Positions 1 to 5,898 of a stretch of DNA of 22,465 bases are shown here, piece after piece; within the stretch, counting starts at the first letter, position 1; every line of letters starts with the position of its first letter. The position numbers and the translations under genes are program-made. The notes beneath the pieces are model-generated. The model ran no database searches and was not told the origin of the DNA. It worked only from the letters and a program-made list of their open reading frames with translations. Origin of the DNA: a virus; IMG/VR virus record IMGVR_UViG_3300021957_004323, positions 1 to 22,465 of that record. One strand, 5' to 3'.

Positions 1-613
1 CATCTTCTCTAACTTCTTGTATCTTATCTACTACTAAGTCATCTAGATATTCTTCTTGTCCTTTGCTGTACAACCAGTCTTGATAATCTTCATATGCTTG
101 TTCTGGTAAATCACCGTATTCGTATTCTATATCATCTATAGACATTTCTTCTATGTCTCTTCCATCAGATACATTAAAGAAAAATGTTTCTGCTTCAAAT
201 CCACACTTGACTGGAGCATCTATGGCTTCTTTGCCTATTTCTTTTCTATTAAAATTAATTTCGAAAAGTTCTGCAGGCTGTTCTTTTAAATGTTTCTTAG
301 CAAGTTTATTTGTGAGTTTTCGATATTTGTTTTTGATTGATGTTGCTTTTTTAAGTTTATATTCTAATGCTATGTCTTCTACTGTTAAATCCTTTGACTT
401 AACAATTTCCTTTCTTTTGTTCGTGTGTTGTACAACAACATCTTTTTCTCCTGCTGTAGAAATTACATCAACTTGGCTACCTTTCTTGTCTGTTGCTTTT
501 ATAGGTTCTTTTGCATTGTCTAGTGCTTTGCTAAAGTCAGTAGGCTTATTTGTACCTGATTTTAAATCATTGTATGATGTTCCGTAACCTTCTATAACTT
601 TTTTAAATCTCAT
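1..613 (-). CDS. Probable amidoligase-family protein, N-terminal part (runs off the window)
   Basis: An open frame starts at the ATG at 613 and stays open to base 1, giving about 204 residues with no stop. The first ~100 residues are lysine-rich and hydrophilic. At about residue 136 there is KCGFEAETFFF, which resembles the opening G-x-E-x-E strand of the carboxylate-amine (amidoligase) ligase family found in some phages. It is followed by a very acidic stretch rich in D, E and Y. The ATG overlaps the stop of the upstream basic-protein gene in an ATGA junction, so the two are probably translationally coupled in the late block that starts at 1546. The catalytic core lies outside the window, so the family call rests on one motif. 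It could instead be an unrelated virion protein. Confidence 0.5.
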   Translation of the reverse strand, partial: MRFKKVIEGYGTSYNDLKSGTNKPTDFSKALDNAKEPIKATDKKGSQVDVISTAGEKDVVVQHTNKRKEIVKSKDLTVEDIALEYKLKKATSIKNKYRKLTNKLAKKHLKEQPAELFEINFNRKEIGKEAIDAPVKCGFEAETFFFNVSDGRDIEEMSIDDIEYEYGDLPEQAYEDYQDWLYSKGQEEYLDDLVVDKIQEVRED

Positions 614-888
614 CGACGTCTCGCCTTATTCATACTTTGTACTCTTCTACTTGCTGGATTAATACGTTTTGTTCGTTGTGCCCTTCTCATCATTCTAGGA
701 CCCATTCTTCTTCTAGTCTTATTAAGTGTAATTCTTTTTTTGATATCAGGTGGTGCACTACATTGACTTGCTTTAGATACAAGCCTGCCTTTGCGTCTTC
801 CACTAGTGCAACGAACTTTTTTGACAACCTGGTTTCCCTTTCTTGCCCAAACAATTCTTGCTTCTTTAATAATATCTTCTACTATCAT
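610..888 (-). CDS. Small, extremely basic protein, probably virion or nucleic-acid associated
   Basis: A 92-aa protein read from the ATG at 888. A TTG 75 bases upstream extends the frame but would reach deep into the previous gene. The chosen ATG has GAGG just upstream (CGAGAGGAAT) and overlaps the previous stop as ATGA. The C-terminal half is dominated by Arg and Lys, with clusters such as NKTRRRMGPRMMRRAQ and RRVQSMNKARRR. Two cysteines (in VRCTSG and SQCSAPP) lie in the middle but do not form an obvious zinc site. Such a charge suggests contact with DNA or with an acidic scaffold inside the capsid. T4 gp68 is a basic prohead core protein, but I cannot show homology. Function is unknown. 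Confidence 0.8.
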   Translation of the reverse strand: MIVEDIIKEARIVWARKGNQVVKKVRCTSGRRKGRLVSKASQCSAPPDIKKRITLNKTRRRMGPRMMRRAQRTKRINPASRRVQSMNKARRR

Positions 889-1136
889 ATTCCTCTCGTG
901 AGCAATGCTACTACTATTGCAAGTAAAGTAGTAAATACTCCTCCCATAATACCAATAAGCCAATTCTCTACTTTGTCGAATCGTTGCTTAGTTTCTATTT
1001 TTAAGGATTTGACGTCTTGAATCAATTGGTCAATCCTTAACATATCTGTCAAAATCTGTGTCGTTAACGGATCATTCTTTACTAACTCTGATGTTACAGT
1101 AACTTCGTTATCCGGGTTATTATCTTTTGTTGACAT
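885..1136 (-). CDS. Small membrane protein with coiled coil and C-terminal TM helix (XhlA-like; holin-associated candidate)
   Basis: An 83-aa protein. Residues ~1-25 are polar. Residues ~30-57 look like an amphipathic coiled coil (LRIDQLIQDVKSLKIETKQ then RFDKVENWL). Residues ~59-80 form one strongly hydrophobic segment (IGIMGGVFTTLLAIVVALL) ending in TRGI. This layout of a short cytoplasmic coiled coil plus one C-terminal transmembrane helix is that of the XhlA/hemolysin family and related phage lysis-accessory proteins. AAAGG lies upstream of the ATG. The start overlaps the preceding gene by 17 bases, and the stop overlaps the next start as ATGA. No endolysin is visible in the window, so a role in lysis is only inferred; a virion or superinfection membrane protein is also possible. 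Confidence 0.75.
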   Translation of the reverse strand: MSTKDNNPDNEVTVTSELVKNDPLTTQILTDMLRIDQLIQDVKSLKIETKQRFDKVENWLIGIMGGVFTTLLAIVVALLTRGI

Positions 1137-1533
1137 TTTGCACCTTTAAAATTTCTGTGTTTACGCCTTTTCCTTTTGTTCTAATTATTCCTCCTGCAAG
1201 TACTGTTTTATTAAAAATCTCTGACAGCATCTCTTCGGAGTATAACCCTGTTAAGTCATACGCAAACTTTAATACCCATCCTGAACACTTGAACTTTTTA
1301 GAACCAAAGAAATCTAATTTATTATCTTTGGCATTGATTGGCATTCCTATCATTACAGGTTGCCCTCTTAATCCTAACATCTGTATAACACTTTCTAAAT
1401 CTTTTCTGGACTTAGAACGAAAATTCTCAGATGGTCTAAGATTAAGTTTTGTATACAATGTAAAAAATTCTAAATTAGTATCTGGATTTTCCAAATCATA
1501 ATCAGTTAGTGTAGTATTCAAAACTGTATTCAT
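1120..1533 (-). CDS. Hypothetical late protein (137 aa)
   Basis: A complete 137-aa frame that I do not recognise. It is a mixed alpha/beta-looking soluble protein with no signal peptide or membrane segment. Notable stretches are LGLRGQPVMIGMPIN and SKKFKCSGWVLKFAYDL in the centre and VLAGGIIRTKGKG near the C-terminus. A GATAAATA box lies exactly five bases upstream of the ATG and no Shine-Dalgarno sequence fits between them, so the transcript probably starts at the AUG. It is the first gene of the late block 1533 to 1 and overlaps the next gene by 17 bases. Late expression suggests a virion or assembly role, but nothing in the sequence fixes it. Confidence 0.8.
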   Translation of the reverse strand: MNTVLNTTLTDYDLENPDTNLEFFTLYTKLNLRPSENFRSKSRKDLESVIQMLGLRGQPVMIGMPINAKDNKLDFFGSKKFKCSGWVLKFAYDLTGLYSEEMLSEIFNKTVLAGGIIRTKGKGVNTEILKVQNVNKR

Positions 1534-1538
1534 AACAG

Positions 1539-1546
1539 TATTTATC
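1539..1546 (-). promoter_or_regulatory. T4-like late promoter, GATAAATA
   Basis: On the minus strand GATAAATA is followed by CTGTT and then the ATG at 1533. It matches the T4 late consensus TATAAATA at seven of eight positions. In T4 the octamer spans about -13 to -6, so +1 would be the A of the ATG. The same box and spacer recur before the gene at 3979. Confidence 0.75.
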
Positions 1547-1570
1547 TATTTGTGTTTCGATGTTGCAGTC

Positions 1571-1596
1571 AAAAGAAAACCAGGACTAGCCTGGTT
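1571..1596 (-). terminator. Intrinsic terminator after the 114-aa protein gene
   Basis: On the minus strand AACCAGG, loop CTAGT, then CCTGGTT form a 7-bp perfect stem (extendable by G-T and A-T pairs), immediately followed by TTCTTTT. It lies 25 bases after the stop at 1621 and insulates that gene from the late block starting at 1546. Confidence 0.85.
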
Positions 1597-1620
1597 CTCC
1601 TAAATCTATTTTGATTTATA

Positions 1621-1965
1621 TTAAGTTTGTAATACAAACCCTGTTTCTGTTACTGCAGATGCTGAACAATCTGCTGTATCGGCTCCAACACTTGCGCCTA
1701 AGGCTCTAATACCTGCCTGTAGGTTTGTTGCTGTCCAATCGCTGTTTGCTATTGCGATTGAGAAATTGGAAGCATTTGCGTGATGATTAAAAATCACTGC
1801 TGTTCCTCTTTGCTCAATAACTTGTCTAACTTCTTCTAAAGAGTTAGCATCAGCACCATTATAACCAGTAACCAATGTATCACCGTTTTCAACTAAAAAG
1901 AATGATAAAACACCGTCTAAACTTTGAAAGTCTGTAGTGCTACCACCTGCTCTTACTTGTGCCAT
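1621..1965 (-). CDS. Small probable virion (decoration-type) protein, 114 aa
   Basis: A complete 114-aa protein beginning MAQVRAGGSTTDFQ. It is rich in Ala, Ser, Thr and Gly, has no membrane segment, and ends in a Ser/Ala/Thr-rich tail. It has a dedicated late promoter (2010-2018), a leader with a perfect palindrome, a strong AGGAG Shine-Dalgarno and its own terminator. Such signals suit a highly expressed late structural protein. Its initiation region (GGAGAAATAAAATGGCACAA) is identical over 20 bases to that of the next small gene upstream, and both proteins start MAQ, though the rest is not obviously alignable. Small MAQ-starting late proteins are common in marine T4-like phages; a capsid or tail surface role is inferred. 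Confidence 0.85.
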   Translation of the reverse strand: MAQVRAGGSTTDFQSLDGVLSFFLVENGDTLVTGYNGADANSLEEVRQVIEQRGTAVIFNHHANASNFSIAIANSDWTATNLQAGIRALGASVGADTADCSASAVTETGFVLQT

Positions 1966-1985
1966 TTTATTTCTCCTAATTCTAC

Positions 1986-2001
1986 GAGCATTTAAATGCT
2001 C
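1986..2001 (-). promoter_or_regulatory. Perfect 16-base palindrome in the 5' leader
   Basis: GAGCATTTAAATGCTC is a perfect inverted repeat lying between the late promoter at 2010-2018 and the Shine-Dalgarno of the gene at 1965. With normal T4 late spacing the transcript would begin one to a few bases before it, placing a stem-loop at the extreme 5' end. Such hairpins can protect mRNA from 5'-dependent decay. Confidence 0.55.
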
Positions 2002-2009
2002 TATATACT

Positions 2010-2018
2010 TATTTATCT
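2010..2018 (-). promoter_or_regulatory. T4-like late promoter, AGATAAATA
   Basis: AGATAAATA on the minus strand, followed by AGTATATAG and the leader palindrome, about 45 bases upstream of the ATG at 1965. It lies just downstream of the terminator at 2027-2053, as expected for an independent late unit. Confidence 0.8.
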
Positions 2019-2026
2019 ACAGCCAC

Positions 2027-2053
2027 AAAAAAGGGAGACATAAGCCTCCCTTT
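2027..2053 (-). terminator. Intrinsic terminator after the 122-aa protein gene
   Basis: On the minus strand AAAGGGAG, an 8-base loop, then CTCCCTTT followed by more T residues. The 8-bp stem has no mismatches. It lies about 20 bases after the stop at 2075. Confidence 0.85.
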
Positions 2054-2074
2054 AAATTGTATAAAAACTAGTTC

Positions 2075-2443
2075 TTATAGGTCGAAAGCCGCTACTGTTA
2101 CTGCTGACATTGTGATGCCATCTGTATCAGTAATTGCTTGTACAACGTCTTCTAAGTGAGCCGCTAAAGTTTCACTGTTTGATCCGTCGTATGTATCTGT
2201 TCCGTGCTCGCCTTCAAAAAGAATTTTCATTCCTTGTCCAGTACCACCCGTTGCATCTACGGCGCCTATAGCCACTGGTGTTAGACCTTCATTCATAATT
2301 GCTTTAATTATAACGTCAACCCCACCGTCAGCGGCAAGTTTTGCTGAGCAGTCAACTCCGAAGTCTAACTGAATACCTGCTAAAGGTGATCCGTTGTAAT
2401 GACCTGGCTTAACTACACTACCTGTTGCTTTTGATTGTGCCAT
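2075..2443 (-). CDS. Small probable virion (decoration-type) protein, 122 aa
   Basis: A complete 122-aa protein starting MAQSKATGSVVKPG. It is acidic and rich in Ala, Gly, Asp and Thr, with no signal peptide or membrane segment. The middle (KAIMNEGLTPVAIGAVDATG) and the end (ITDTDGITMSAVTVAAFDL) alternate like beta strands. It has its own late promoter at 2474-2482, a GGAG Shine-Dalgarno in the 20-base start region it shares exactly with the gene at 1965, and its own terminator. This monocistronic, strongly signalled layout suits an abundant capsid or tail surface protein. I infer the structural role from context; no catalytic motif is visible. Confidence 0.85.
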   Translation of the reverse strand: MAQSKATGSVVKPGHYNGSPLAGIQLDFGVDCSAKLAADGGVDVIIKAIMNEGLTPVAIGAVDATGGTGQGMKILFEGEHGTDTYDGSNSETLAAHLEDVVQAITDTDGITMSAVTVAAFDL

Positions 2444-2473
2444 TTTATTTCTCCAATAAATGTTTGTTACAAG

Positions 2474-2482
2474 TATTTATAC
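2474..2482 (-). promoter_or_regulatory. T4-like late promoter, GTATAAATA
   Basis: GTATAAATA contains the full T4 late consensus TATAAATA. It sits about 30 bases upstream of the ATG at 2443, leaving room for a leader with GGAG. It is the best late-consensus match in the window. Confidence 0.85.
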
Positions 2483-2518
2483 TTTCTAAGGATTTTTTCG
2501 GGGGTTATTTGTAAATTA

Positions 2519-3169
2519 TTATTTTTGGTACTGAGGTCTATATTTCGCAGAGTTTTTGGAGTAGTTTTGAATTCCTTTGGAAATTCCGCTTACTCCTGGT
2601 ATTTTAGTTACATCAGACATAGCCGCCTTTGCTAAGTCTTTGCCTGCAGACGCGGCACCAAATGCCGAACCTGATTGAATTGCAGAGCCAACTCCTTGCA
2701 ATGCTTTAATTGTATCTACATCTCCTAATACATCACCTAATGTTTTGTCTCTGTAGTATTTAGGATCCATTAATCTTCTACCATCAGAACCATATCTCTG
2801 TCCTGGATTATCTGTACCACTATTTCCTGTGATATTTTGTAATCTTCTGTCTGTATCAGCCTGAGCCTGCTTGGTAATGTTTTTAAGGTCTTGTCTTAAC
2901 TTACTCCACGTTTCATCTTGGTTAAGTTGACGTACAACGTCTGAGCCTCTTTGGCTCTTTGTGTCTAACTCTATACCTTGTTGTCTCAATAACATACCTG
3001 TTCTTTCCTGAGCAAGACCTACCACTGTGGCTTCATCTGCATCTGGATCTTGTGTTCTTACTATTTGATATTGCTGAGTGAACAGTTTTTGATATTCAGG
3101 ATATCGGTTGAATAACTGAAAAATATCCCTAATTGCTTCTGCTTCTTTTAAAATCTGCTCTATTAACAT
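2519..3169 (-). CDS. Hypothetical late protein, probably virion-associated (216 aa)
   Basis: A complete 216-aa frame of unknown family. Residues ~1-110 are helix-rich and charged, with many Gln, Arg and Asp (for example QERTGMLLRQQGIELDTKSQ). Residues ~115-150 hold a Gly/Asp/Arg-rich linker (SGTDNPGQRYGSDGRRLMDP). The C-terminal ~60 residues are Ala/Gly/Ser-rich (GSAIQSGSAFGAASAGKDLA) and end in a basic tail. An AGATAAATA box overlaps the stop of the upstream gene and lies five bases before the ATG. The helix-plus-flexible-tail layout and late promoter suggest a scaffold, internal or neck protein, but I cannot name it. No terminator is visible after the stop. Confidence 0.8.
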   Translation of the reverse strand: MLIEQILKEAEAIRDIFQLFNRYPEYQKLFTQQYQIVRTQDPDADEATVVGLAQERTGMLLRQQGIELDTKSQRGSDVVRQLNQDETWSKLRQDLKNITKQAQADTDRRLQNITGNSGTDNPGQRYGSDGRRLMDPKYYRDKTLGDVLGDVDTIKALQGVGSAIQSGSAFGAASAGKDLAKAAMSDVTKIPGVSGISKGIQNYSKNSAKYRPQYQK

Positions 3170-3174
3170 AACTA

Positions 3175-3183
3175 TATTTATCT
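3175..3183 (-). promoter_or_regulatory. T4-like late promoter overlapping the upstream stop codon
   Basis: Minus strand AGATAAATA, then TAGTT, then the ATG at 3169. The AG of the box belongs to the TAG stop codon of the gene ending at 3182. The five-base spacing predicts transcription starting on the AUG. Confidence 0.75.
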
Positions 3184-3979
3184 ATTTTTTATTTCTACCC
3201 AATGCCCAGTATGTACCTATTGCCGCTAAACTACCTGCAGTTTTGGGTTTTATCTTTCCTTTTGTTGCTTTTGGTAAAACTTTTGCCGCGGCATAACCTG
3301 CCACACCTGCGGCGGCTAACTTCTTAAACGTGCTTCTTTTTTCTGGATTGGTAAGTTCTGTTTCATCTGCTGTGGGCAAAATAAACTTCTTCTGCTTGGC
3401 TAAAGTCATTAATGGAGTATAAATTTCTCCTCCTATTCCTCTTGCCCTAACGGCTTGTAGTAATCTAGTAACTGCTAATTGCTTTTGTCTATATTTTACT
3501 TTGCCAAAGTCTTGTACAATTCTGCGTACTGCTTTATACGAACTGTCTACTATTAATTGATTCTCTAATCTCACAAAGTAAGTTCTAGCATAATCATCTA
3601 ATCCCATAGCACCTCTAGATAGTTTTCTCATAAAGTCCATAAACATTCTATCATTAAAAAGTATTCTATCCTTCATATTTGAAGAATCTTTTATAGAGTT
3701 TTTTGAATGTTTTAAGGCGTGTACTAGCATATACAAGTCATTGTTATTACTTCTAGCCTGTCTAAAGTTGTTAAACTTTATAGTGTCTTTGGCATATTGC
3801 CTAGCAAAGTTCTTGTATGAATCTGTTTGACTCATCATATATAATGTAATTGTGTACAAATAAATCAAGTCTTTAATATCTTTGAAGTCAAAACTTTTGA
3901 AGTTCCGTGTACGTCTGTACAGTCTACTTTCATTAAGTTCATCTATAAATTTATACTGGCTTGATTCTTTACTGGTCAT
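3182..3979 (-). CDS. Conserved-looking late protein of marine T4-like type (265 aa), function unknown
   Basis: A complete, strongly basic 265-aa protein. Residues ~18-60 include ESRLYRRTRNFKSFDFKDIK followed by a hydrophobic Leu/Ile/Tyr/Met-rich helix. Residues ~130-185 hold YFVRLENQLIVDSSYKAVRR and KQLAVTRLLQAVRARG. The C-terminal ~45 residues alternate small hydrophobics (AAAGVAGYAAAKVLP, AGSLAAIGTYWALG) with Lys and could be weakly membrane-active. From memory, proteins with the RMYRRTRNF-type start and the VRRI...TRLLQ core occur in marine T4-like phages without a known function, but I cannot check this here. A late promoter five bases before the ATG and the flanking virion-type genes suggest a structural or packaged protein. 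Confidence 0.8.
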   Translation of the reverse strand: MTSKESSQYKFIDELNESRLYRRTRNFKSFDFKDIKDLIYLYTITLYMMSQTDSYKNFARQYAKDTIKFNNFRQARSNNNDLYMLVHALKHSKNSIKDSSNMKDRILFNDRMFMDFMRKLSRGAMGLDDYARTYFVRLENQLIVDSSYKAVRRIVQDFGKVKYRQKQLAVTRLLQAVRARGIGGEIYTPLMTLAKQKKFILPTADETELTNPEKRSTFKKLAAAGVAGYAAAKVLPKATKGKIKPKTAGSLAAIGTYWALGRNKK

Positions 3980-3984
3980 AACAG

Positions 3985-3993
3985 TATTTATCA
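3985..3993 (-). promoter_or_regulatory. T4-like late promoter, TGATAAATA, overlapping the upstream stop
   Basis: Minus strand TGATAAATA, then CTGTT, then the ATG at 3979. The TGA is also the stop codon of the oxygenase-like gene. GATAAATACTGTTATG is identical to the promoter-start junction at 1531-1546. Confidence 0.75.
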
Positions 3994-4590
3994 GATATCA
4001 AATTTAATTTCTGGTACTAATATTGTTTGCTCTTGACGATACTTATTGAGTTGCACATTGAATGCAAGGGTTAATCTATCTTTGTTATCAGGAACTGGTG
4101 GTACCCAGTGCCATAAATCAGATTCAAATATAACTAAGTCTCCATCTTTGACTGCTGGAGAATATACATTATGTTGGAATGCTTTGTTAGGTGTAACTAG
4201 ATTACGTTCTGTTAAAAATACTGTATTGATATCTTTACAGTTTCTCACATATATTATACCCGATATCCAACTGCCTTGATGGTTGTGAGGTACATTATAA
4301 CCACCCTCATCCATTACATTTAACCACATTGTATCGATACGATATGCTGGTTTTTGTGGTGTATAGAACTCACACACTTTGTCTATATAGGCATATAGTT
4401 TATCTTGAATGTGCTTGGGCCACTTGTCAGGCATACCAATAGTCTTTTGTTGACCATTTTGTAAAGACACTTTTCTTTGTTTTTCATTTAGATTCCAATC
4501 AGCAGTATCTTCGAACCAATCTAAATCTTCTTGAGTAAAGGCATTTTCTTCGAGGAAAAACCATTTAGGAAATACTGGAGTTGCTTTCAT
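3991..4590 (-). CDS. 2-oxoglutarate/Fe(II)-dependent oxygenase-like protein
   Basis: A 199-aa protein with the pattern of phage prolyl-4-hydroxylase/PhyH-like double-stranded beta-helix oxygenases. Residues 101-114 read PHNHQGSWISGIIY, with histidines H102 and H104 as candidate metal ligands. H161 in SDLWHWVPPV is the distal ligand. R172 in DRLTLAFN, about eleven residues later, is the usual 2-oxoglutarate carboxylate contact. The usual HxD is replaced by HNH, as I recall for a subset of phage relatives. The substrate is unknown; protein, nucleic acid or small-molecule hydroxylation are all possible. The gene lies between the ligase-like gene and virion-type genes and has a possible late promoter at 4596-4602. 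Confidence 0.75.
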   Translation of the reverse strand: MKATPVFPKWFFLEENAFTQEDLDWFEDTADWNLNEKQRKVSLQNGQQKTIGMPDKWPKHIQDKLYAYIDKVCEFYTPQKPAYRIDTMWLNVMDEGGYNVPHNHQGSWISGIIYVRNCKDINTVFLTERNLVTPNKAFQHNVYSPAVKDGDLVIFESDLWHWVPPVPDNKDRLTLAFNVQLNKYRQEQTILVPEIKFDI

Positions 4591-4595
4591 AATAT

Positions 4596-4602
4596 TATTT
4601 AA
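4596..4602 (-). promoter_or_regulatory. Weak T4-like late promoter, TTAAATA
   Basis: Minus strand TTAAATA, then ATATT, then the ATG at 4590. It has the same five-base spacing as three better late boxes, but a weaker match to ATAAATA. Confidence 0.45.
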
Positions 4603-4608
4603 GTGAAA

Positions 4609-5898
4609 TTACTTTTGGAAGTTGAGATTACTGAAGTCTAATCTGTCTACCAGTTTGATTGCATTGCCTATTTTATCAACAGCAACAAACCCTTCTTCGC
4701 CTACTACTTCGAAACTGCCATCTTCTGTTCTAGTAAAAGTATCCATTACTCTTAATCTAGTTAGTTTGTTTCTTAATAGTTCTTTTGCTTTGATAAGTTG
4801 TAAGTACAATTGATATGTGGTCATAATATCCTGGATATTATCTCTTAAAAATCTCACGCCTTCAACTTCTTTTTGAATCCATTTTTCTTTTGTAGCAGGA
4901 TTTGAAACACTATCCTCTGCGTCTTTCATTTTCTTTGTAAATCTTTGTATAAAAGTTTTAGCCATTTGTTGCGGATCCTGTGTGAACCCTGTTCCTGCTA
5001 TAACACCTGCATTGATGGCTGACATCATTTCTTGCTTCAATTTAAATCTACTGAATCCACCTTCTGACATTTCTAAGAAGTCAAACACTTTTTTATCTAT
5101 GCTGTTAAACAAGTTTTCTGATTGAGCAATAGTAAGTTCTAAATCTTTTGATTCTTTTGCCGTTAAGTTTACCATACCACTAACATCTTTTATAGTGGCA
5201 TCTCTAAACCATACATTAGGTGTTTTTGTTAAACTGTCTGCATTAAAACCAAATTTGGCATCCATATCTTCTAATGTAGCACCTTTATATTCTGTGTGAA
5301 ATACTATGCCTATTTTTGCACTCAGTATTTCATTTGCTAAATCACTTTGTTTGGGTACAGCATATATCAATGTGTTTGGTTTAAAAATAATAAAGTCTTC
5401 ACCTTTGATGTTTGCTTCTGATATATCTTTGTCAGTAAAAATTAAATCACCTTGTAACACACCTTGTATGTTTAAGTCTTGTAGATGTGTAAAAGCATAT
5501 CTAAGTTTTTCTCTTAACCCTTCTTTGCTGATGTTTTCGCCTTTTTGTGTTACGTCTGCGTGATACTCTTCTATGTCTGCTAAACTCTTATTCAGTTTAG
5601 GATTTTTGTTAAACACACCTTTAGTACCAACAAAAAACTTACCGTCAGCAGGATCCGTGCCTACAAAGACTGCAGGACTACCATCCCATTTGGTTGTGAT
5701 ATTCATTCCTGATTCGGAACTTCCTTTGAGCATATTGTACAAAGAATTTAGATAGTTGATACTGTCTTTTGCTCCTTGGTATCCTTCTTTGTAAATTAAA
5801 TCTTCTAAGTGAGTTAAATGTGTATTCTTGCCTTCTAGTAAAAGATGTTCGAATACAAGTGTTCTAACCACTTTCTTTTTTATTTCTGTGAGTCTCAT
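4609..5898 (-). CDS. Predicted covalent nucleotidyltransferase (DNA/RNA ligase-like), uncharacterised
   Basis: A 429-aa protein with what look like ligase/capping-enzyme motifs in the right order. Motif I is TTKWDGSP (K70 the candidate AMP-accepting lysine, then W-D-G). A candidate motif III is VLQGDLIF (147-154). A candidate IIIa region is FIIFKPNTLIYAV (169-181). A candidate motif IV is GEEGFVAV (400-407) and motif V is KLVDR (415-419), almost at the C-terminus. About 220 mostly helical residues are inserted between IIIa and IV, which is unusual for a ligase. The gene is coupled (TAATG) to the 661-aa unknown protein upstream and precedes an oxygenase-like gene. It could seal, adenylylate or otherwise modify DNA, RNA or protein. 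The motifs are clear by eye, but the activity is inferred. Confidence 0.7.
   Translation of the reverse strand: MRLTEIKKKVVRTLVFEHLLLEGKNTHLTHLEDLIYKEGYQGAKDSINYLNSLYNMLKGSSESGMNITTKWDGSPAVFVGTDPADGKFFVGTKGVFNKNPKLNKSLADIEEYHADVTQKGENISKEGLREKLRYAFTHLQDLNIQGVLQGDLIFTDKDISEANIKGEDFIIFKPNTLIYAVPKQSDLANEILSAKIGIVFHTEYKGATLEDMDAKFGFNADSLTKTPNVWFRDATIKDVSGMVNLTAKESKDLELTIAQSENLFNSIDKKVFDFLEMSEGGFSRFKLKQEMMSAINAGVIAGTGFTQDPQQMAKTFIQRFTKKMKDAEDSVSNPATKEKWIQKEVEGVRFLRDNIQDIMTTYQLYLQLIKAKELLRNKLTRLRVMDTFTRTEDGSFEVVGEEGFVAVDKIGNAIKLVDRLDFSNLNFQK

Noticed and set aside
153-587. Plus-strand 144-aa open frame
   Set aside because: It lies antisense to the amidoligase-like frame, which continues from an ATGA-coupled start. 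The plus-strand protein is Ser/Leu/Phe-rich, as expected from a shadow frame.
889-963. TTG start adding 25 residues to the basic protein
   Set aside because: The extension overlaps the membrane-protein gene heavily; the ATG at 888 has GAGG and an ATGA junction.
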